Part shown: positions 14,725-18,573 of the stretch, piece after piece
Layout: the number at the start of each line of letters is the position of its first letter
Position numbering within the stretch: the stretch's first letter is position 1
Source: DATDOR01 sp035512695
GTDB lineage: Bacteria; Chloroflexota; Anaerolineae; Anaerolineales; JABWBV01
Direction: 5' to 3'
DNA: 18,573 nt
NCBI GenBank assembly: GCA_035512695.1
Contig: DATKDL010000002.1
Location: 1-18,573 of the forward strand
The notes under the pieces: model-generated
The model's input: the letters and a program-made list of their open reading frames with translations, nothing else
Told to the model about the DNA's origin: nothing
Database searches by the model: none
Position numbers and translations under genes: made by a program

Positions 14725-16040
14725 CACAGCTTCACAACGTTCGGATGCCCGGCCGAGCCTAGCTTGAGCGCATTGCGGGTGTCGACGATCAGACTGGCGG
14801 TTTCCAGGATACGACTGAAATCGTAGGCGTGGTGGTCGGTGACGATCGCCACGCAGTCCGCCGACTGGACGGCATCCATGAGATCGGATACGCTTGCCAT
14901 GGCCAGTCCGTCGTGGTCGAAATCCGGGATGTGCGGGTCGTGATATGACACCTGCGCCCCCTTCTCCATCAGCAGGCTGATGATGTCCAGGGCGGGCGAT
15001 TCGCGCAGGTCGTCGACATCCGGTTTATAGGCCACTCCAAGCACGAGCACCTGGCTGCCCTTGAGGGCCTTGCCCCGGTCGTTGAGCGCGTCCATCACGA
15101 GGTGGACGACGTGCCGAGGCATCCCGGTGTTGACCTCCGAAGCCAGCTCGATGAAGCGTGCGGTGTAATTGAGCGAACGCAGCTTCCAGGACAGGTAAAG
15201 CGGGTCGATCGGGATGCAGTGCCCCCCGAGGCCGGGGCCGGGGGTGAACTTCATAAACCCGAACGGCTTGGTCGCCGCGGCTTCGATCACCTCCCAGACA
15301 TCGATGTCCAGCCGGGCGCACATGAGGGCCATCTCGTTGACCAGGCCGATGTTGACCATCCGGAAGGTGTTCTCGAGCAGCTTGGTCATCTCGGCCGCCT
15401 CGGTCGAGCGCACCTTGACGATCGTTTCGATCGCCTGCCTGTACCAGGCTGCGGCGACATCGCCGCAGTCCTCCGTGATCCCGCCGATCACCTTGGGCGT
15501 GTTGACCGTGGTCCAATCCTGCCGGCCGGGATCGACCCGCTCCGGTGAGAAGGCCAGGAAAAAATCGGTCCCGGCTTTGAGATCGGTCCCGGTGGTGATC
15601 GTTGGAAGCATCAGTTCGCGGGTTGTGCCGGGGTAGGTGGTCGATTCGAGCACCACGACCATGCCGGGGTGCATGTGCTCGGCCAGCCTCTCGGTGGCGT
15701 TGACGATAAAAGACAGATCCGGATCGCCGGTCTTGCGGAGCGGCGTCGGGACGCAGATCGAGACAGCGTCCATCGTCTTGAGGACGGAGAAATCGGTCGT
15801 GCCGCGCAGCCGCCCGGCTTCCACATGGATGCGCACCGCGGCGGAGGCGACGTCCGGGATGTAGCTCTCGCCCCCGTTGAGCCGGTCGATCTTGTCCGGG
15901 ACCAGGTCGATCCCGGTGACGTCGAACCCGGCGTCGGCCAGGACGACGGCCAGCGGCAGCCCGACGTATCCGAGCCCCACCACGGCCACGCGGGCGGAGC
16001 GGTTTTCAAGTTTTTCGATGAGATTCTGTTTGAGGGTCAT
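14724..16040 (-). CDS. Nucleotide-sugar 6-dehydrogenase (UDP-Glc or UDP-HexNAc type)
   Basis: This 438-residue NAD-dependent enzyme oxidises the C6 hydroxyl of a nucleotide sugar to a uronic acid. Seen: GLGYVGLPLA (22-31), DLVPDKI, CVPTPL, ESTTYPGTT, FSPERVDPG, KLLENTFR, and the active-site PGLGGHCIPIDP with C275, then GVAYKPDVDDLRESPAL for the C-terminal domain. FSPERVDPG and GGHCIPIDPLYLSWK are typical of the WbpA/TviB (UDP-GlcNAc/GalNAc) branch. Classical UDP-glucose dehydrogenases usually have GGSCFPKD. It is first in the polysaccharide gene series, after the rimI junction hairpin. The exact substrate is uncertain. Confidence 0.92.
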   Translation of the reverse strand: MTLKQNLIEKLENRSARVAVVGLGYVGLPLAVVLADAGFDVTGIDLVPDKIDRLNGGESYIPDVASAAVRIHVEAGRLRGTTDFSVLKTMDAVSICVPTPLRKTGDPDLSFIVNATERLAEHMHPGMVVVLESTTYPGTTRELMLPTITTGTDLKAGTDFFLAFSPERVDPGRQDWTTVNTPKVIGGITEDCGDVAAAWYRQAIETIVKVRSTEAAEMTKLLENTFRMVNIGLVNEMALMCARLDIDVWEVIEAAATKPFGFMKFTPGPGLGGHCIPIDPLYLSWKLRSLNYTARFIELASEVNTGMPRHVVHLVMDALNDRGKALKGSQVLVLGVAYKPDVDDLRESPALDIISLLMEKGAQVSYHDPHIPDFDHDGLAMASVSDLMDAVQSADCVAIVTDHHAYDFSRILETASLIVDTRNALKLGSAGHPNVVKL

Positions 16041-16057
16041 AGTCGCTTCTCATTTTT

Positions 16058-16112
16058 GGAGGAATTGAATATCCAGATCGGGCTTTGCCCGGTCTGGATA
16101 TTCAATTCCTCC
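16058..16112. repeat. 26-bp hairpin between rimI and the dehydrogenase gene
   Basis: Arms 16058-16083 and 16087-16112 pair with one T:G exception around a TTT loop. The right arm includes the last four codons and stop of rimI. On the - strand the stem ends 17 bases before the dehydrogenase ATG. There is no T tract after it. Confidence 0.9.
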
Positions 16113-16554
16113 TTTCCATTAATATTGCATCCTCCCCATCCGCATATCGTGCGGGGGAGATGCCGGTGATTGTAAACCCGAATCCCCGATATAGGGCCTG
16201 GGCGGCCGTGTTACCGGCTCGGACCTCCAGGGTGAAGCGCTCGGCCCCTTCCGCTTCGGCGGCTGTGATCGCCTGCCCGAGCAAGGCTCTCCCGACCCCG
16301 CGGCGGCGGGCCTCGGCGCGGACGGCGAACGTGGCGACCTGGTATTCATCCAGGATAAGCCAGCCGACCAGCGCCCCGGCCACCTGGCCGTCGATCTCGG
16401 CCACCCAGCAGCGGGCGCGCGGGTTGTCGTCCAGCTCGTACCGGTAGGAGCCCGGCGGCCATGGCAGCGGAAAAGAGGCCTGGTCGATCGCCTCGACCTC
16501 GGCCAGATCGACCGCCGCCATGCGCCGGATGACGATCCGGATGGCCGTGGTCAT
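16102..16554 (-). CDS. rimI: GNAT N-acetyltransferase, RimI-like
   Basis: This 150-residue GNAT protein starts at ATG 16554, overlapping the tsaB stop (ATGA). Seen: IDQASFPLPWPPGSYRYEL (the RimI-type start), VGWLILDEYQVATFAVRAE, RRRGVGRALL (acetyl-CoA binding motif) and LEVRAGNTAAQALYRGFGF. RimI acetylates the N-terminus of ribosomal protein S18 in E. coli. Its coupling to tsaB is a widespread arrangement, so the assignment is supported by context. The end of the gene lies in a junction hairpin. Confidence 0.92.
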   Translation of the reverse strand: MTTAIRIVIRRMAAVDLAEVEAIDQASFPLPWPPGSYRYELDDNPRARCWVAEIDGQVAGALVGWLILDEYQVATFAVRAEARRRGVGRALLGQAITAAEAEGAERFTLEVRAGNTAAQALYRGFGFTITGISPARYADGEDAILMERRN

Positions 16555-17204
16555 GGATCGAGCCCGGCGGTGGACAGGTAGATCGGGGCCAGCGTGTCCG
16601 GGTCGTCCCGCTCGCCCGCCGAGAATCGTCGCCAGGCGAGTTCGGCCAGGACGGCGGGTCTCCGGCCGATCGCCGAGAGCCGGGCGAAAGGATGCCCTTC
16701 CAACGCTTCCCGCACCGCCGGTCCCAGCTCTCCGCACACGGTGATCGGTTCGGCGATCCCGGCCGCCAACTCGTCGGGCGTGACGAGTTCGGGTTTGCCT
16801 GACGGTCTCCAGGATGGCGCGGACCAGGCATAGCGCCCGGCGGCCAACCGCGTCCGACCGGCTTCCAGCACGGCTGCCAGGGGCAGATCGGAGCCGGGCT
16901 GGCCCGCAGCGGTCACGTCCAGGCTCGGGACACCGATCAGCGGCAGTTCGCGCGGCATCGCCAGCCCCTTGGCAAACGCCAACCCCGTGCGCAGGGCGGT
17001 GAAGGACCCCGGCCCCAGGGCGACGCCGACGGCCGCCAGGGCGTCCGGAGTGATCCCGGCCTCCCCGAGCGCTCGGCCCACGGCCGGGGCGAGCTCGACG
17101 GTATGGTGGAACGGGCTGGTCCATACGGATTCGGCCAGGACCACCGAGCCGTCGAAGACGGCGAGGCCGATCTGTCGCGTGGATGTGTCGATGGCGAGGA
17201 GCAT
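16551..17204 (-). CDS. tsaB: tRNA t6A biosynthesis protein TsaB
   Basis: The 217-residue product has the ASKHA-like N-terminus LLAIDTSTRQIGLAVFDG, HHTVELAPAV where TsaB/TsaD proteins bind each other, and LGPGSFTALRTGLAFAKGLA, the TsaB hallmark. TsaB works with TsaD and TsaE to form threonylcarbamoyl-adenosine at A37 of ANN-decoding tRNAs in the cytoplasm. TsaD and TsaC are not in this window. The gene lies 21 bases after tsaE and overlaps rimI by ATGA. The spacer between tsaE and tsaB contains the perfect palindrome CCGGTCCGGACCGG. Confidence 0.95.
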   Translation of the reverse strand: MLLAIDTSTRQIGLAVFDGSVVLAESVWTSPFHHTVELAPAVGRALGEAGITPDALAAVGVALGPGSFTALRTGLAFAKGLAMPRELPLIGVPSLDVTAAGQPGSDLPLAAVLEAGRTRLAAGRYAWSAPSWRPSGKPELVTPDELAAGIAEPITVCGELGPAVREALEGHPFARLSAIGRRPAVLAELAWRRFSAGERDDPDTLAPIYLSTAGLDP

Positions 17205-17225
17205 CGGTATTCCGGTCCGGACCGG

Positions 17226-17723
17226 TCAGGCCGCCGTTTTCGGCGGGCCGGAATCATGCGGCGCCCGGACGGGGGGCGGCAGGGAAATATCCGCCGAGGC
17301 GGTCGCTCCGGATATGACGGTGATCTTCCGCCGATCGTCCCCGAGGTCGGTGAACCGGACGGAGAAGTCCGGCGGTGGAAGGGCTGTGCGGACGCGTTCG
17401 GCCCATTCGACTACCAGGGGTCCCACGGCGAGGAGGGAGTCGATGTCGAGGTCTTCGGCGTCCGCCGACCCGCTGAGCCGGTACGCATCCATGTGGTACA
17501 GGCGGCCCCCGTCCGCGCGGCGGTATTCGTTGACGAGGACGAAAGTCGGCGAAGTGACCCGGTCGATCGAACCCCAGCCGCGGGCGAGCCCCTGGACGAA
17601 GGTCGTCTTGCCGGCGCCGAGATCGCCGTCCAGGCTGACGAGATCGCCGGGGGCCAGGCGAGCGCCGAGCGAAGCGCCAAGCGCCTGCGTCTCGGAGGGG
17701 GAGGAAGTGGTGACGTTTGACAT
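17226..17723 (-). CDS. tsaE: tRNA t6A biosynthesis ATPase TsaE
   Basis: This 165-residue P-loop ATPase starts at ATG 17723. The Walker A motif GDLGAGKTT lies at 33-41, followed by FVQGLARGWG, TSPTFVLVNEY and YHMDAYRLSG, all typical of TsaE. PLVVEWAERV follows, where the family has a conserved WxE. The C-terminal tail (ISLPPPVRAPHDSG onward) is Pro-rich and probably disordered. TsaE ATP hydrolysis drives turnover of the TsaBD complex. An in-frame upstream start at 17912 would cross the promoter region and is unlikely. A TATAAT box nine bases upstream implies a nearly leaderless mRNA. This is the first gene of the tsaE-tsaB-rimI operon. Confidence 0.94.
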   Translation of the reverse strand: MSNVTTSSPSETQALGASLGARLAPGDLVSLDGDLGAGKTTFVQGLARGWGSIDRVTSPTFVLVNEYRRADGGRLYHMDAYRLSGSADAEDLDIDSLLAVGPLVVEWAERVRTALPPPDFSVRFTDLGDDRRKITVISGATASADISLPPPVRAPHDSGPPKTAA

Positions 17724-17942
17724 TCGGGGAAAATTATACCTACTCCGCCGGGATCCCGGTCGCGGATCGCGGCGCGCCCGCTCAGCCGCGCCGTTTCCGG
17801 GGAATCCGCCTAAAAGCACTAAATCCCGGCAATAACTTCCCGTCCACTCCGCCGTCAGTGAGTATAGACAAAGGGAACAGGGTTTGGCAGGGCCCTCAAG
17901 TCGCAAATCCATAATTCCTGCACAGGTAGTTAGGAGAATCTC
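17724..17942. other. Divergent intergenic region between tsaE and the secreted-protein paralog
   Basis: The left end carries the tsaE -10 box. The right end has AGGAG before the ATG at 17943. A possible + strand -10 (CATAAT, near 17910) has only a poorly spaced TTGGCA upstream, so no firm promoter call is made. No RNA gene or further repeat is seen. Confidence 0.5.
17733..17738 (-). promoter_or_regulatory. -10 box (TATAAT) of the tsaE operon
   Basis: A perfect TATAAT on the - strand ends nine bases before the tsaE ATG, so the 5' leader would be about three bases. The -35 region is weak (GCGACC or similar at 17-18 base spacing). Confidence 0.5.
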
Positions 17943-18302
17943 ATGAAGAAGCCTGGCATCGCCGCCATGCTGATCCTGATCAGCGCCCTCTTATTTATCC
18001 CGATCATCCCGGCCTGGGCGTACCCCGCCCCACCGCTGCCGGATGACAATCTGATCATCAATCCCTGGTTCCGTTCCGCGGAAAACCCGAACCAAGCCGG
18101 TCTCGACGGGTGGACGAACGAGCTGACCGACGGCGACCGATTCGGGCCGGCCCACCCGGACGCCGGAGCCGACCGCAACCCAGCCGGAACCCACCGCCAC
18201 ACCAAGCCAGGTTCTCCCGGAAGATCCCACGAGCACGCCGGTCGACCCGACCCCGCGGATCCGGCCATAGGCCCGATTCGTAACTACTCAGCTCGTCGCT
18301 GA
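17943..18302 (+). pseudogene. Frameshifted, internally shortened copy of a secreted-protein gene
   Basis: It starts at ATG 17943 after AGGAG with a good signal peptide (MKKPGIAAMLILISALLF..., cleavage near AWA), then AYPAPPLPDDNLIINPWFRS, matching the next gene. From about 18124 the natural-looking reading moves to the +1 frame, where PTATDSG leads into PTRTPEPTATQPEPTAT and a Pro/Thr-rich tail, stopping at 18270. The original frame continues with unlikely composition to 18302. I infer a one-base frameshift near 18120-18127 and loss of a central domain, since Pro/Thr linkers in this window follow long globular domains. The function of the family is unknown. A genuine short secreted protein is possible but less likely. 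Confidence 0.6.
18036..18081 (+). repeat. 46-bp direct repeat, copy 1
   Basis: It is identical to 18528-18573 (CTGCCGGATG to TTCCGCGG) and encodes LPDDNLIINPWFRSA in both paralogs. Sequence upstream of the repeat is only partly similar. Confidence 0.95.
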
Positions 18303-18437
18303 GAATGTGGGAAAAATGGGGTGCGGGCGGGGGGACGAACGTCACCGAACAAACGGGACAGTTGACCCTGTCAGGTAAGGAAAAGGAAAAGAATAATACT
18401 AAAAATAATCATGTGTCGTTCTCATGAGAGAAAACAG
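18303..18437. other. Spacer between tandem paralogs, partly AT-rich
   Basis: A +2 frame segment (about 18302-18423) reads MWEKWGAGGGTNVTEQTGQL and could be a remnant of the decayed gene. Bases 18377-18437 are strikingly A-rich compared with the rest of the window. No terminator or clear promoter is seen. Confidence 0.4.
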
Positions 18438-18573
18438 ATGAAGAAGTACGGTTGGATTTTGTTGGTGTTGGTTTTAACAATCATCACAGTTCCGGCGTTG
18501 AACGCCTGGGCCTACCAGGTCCCACCCCTGCCGGATGACAATCTGATCATCAATCCCTGGTTCCGTTCCGCGG
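18438..18573 (+). CDS. Secreted protein, paralog of the preceding gene (3' end outside window)
   Basis: It starts at ATG 18438 with GAGAG upstream and encodes MKKYGWILLVLVLTIITV followed by an AWA-type signal cleavage site, then YQVPPLPDDNLIINPWFRS. The mature N-terminus matches the preceding gene. The signal-peptide codons are more AT-rich than most of the window. The gene runs off the right edge, so the body of the protein is not visible and no function can be assigned. Confidence 0.8.
   Translation, partial: MKKYGWILLVLVLTIITVPALNAWAYQVPPLPDDNLIINPWFRSA
18528..18573 (+). repeat. 46-bp direct repeat, copy 2
   Basis: Identical to 18036-18081. It reaches the end of the window, so the true repeat may be longer. 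Confidence 0.95.

Noticed and set aside
17739..17942. tRNA or small RNA gene in the tsaE-paralog gap
   Set aside because: I found no cloverleaf, CCA end or terminator. The inverted repeats there are short.

Overview
The window is a GC-rich stretch of bacterial chromosome. Several traits suggest a member of the Chloroflexota, perhaps an Anaerolineae-like lineage. These are secreted proteins with Thr/Pro-rich linkers ending in a short 'YLPVVIRE'-like tail, a CAD-like pyrC-pyrB pair, and a pyrF-pyrE fusion. This taxonomic guess is inference; there is no rRNA or marker gene to confirm it.

Layout. (1) 1-4009: two convergent genes for secreted proteins. One is a double-domain sorbosone/glucose-dehydrogenase-like protein, open at the left edge. 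The other resembles copper amine oxidases but lacks the copper ligands. (2) 4010-8108: a pyrimidine operon on the + strand. It has a good promoter, a leader with three successive intrinsic terminators read through by one 67-codon open frame, then pyrC, pyrB and a pyrF-pyrE fusion. A 17-copy heptamer array separates pyrB from pyrFE. (3) 8154-16040: a polysaccharide cluster on the - strand. In transcription order it holds a nucleotide-sugar dehydrogenase, a UDP-uronate epimerase, a MOP-type flippase, a GT4 glycosyltransferase, a polytopic membrane protein and a second GT4. (4) 16102-17723: tsaE-tsaB-rimI on the - strand, for tRNA t6A synthesis and protein N-acetylation. (5) 17943-18573: two tandem paralogous secreted-protein genes on the + strand. 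The first is frameshifted; the second runs off the right edge.

How the genes work together. PyrC, PyrB and PyrFE cover four of the six steps to UMP; carAB and pyrD are not here. The polysaccharide genes could make a uronic-acid precursor, assemble it with two glycosyltransferases and export it with the flippase.

The most notable signals are the pyr leader, which resembles the E. coli pyrBI/pyrL attenuator in logic, and a set of nearly perfect 22-29 bp hairpins at gene junctions. The hairpin arms run into neighbouring coding ends. In one case both convergent genes end inside the same palindrome and share their last two codons and stop.
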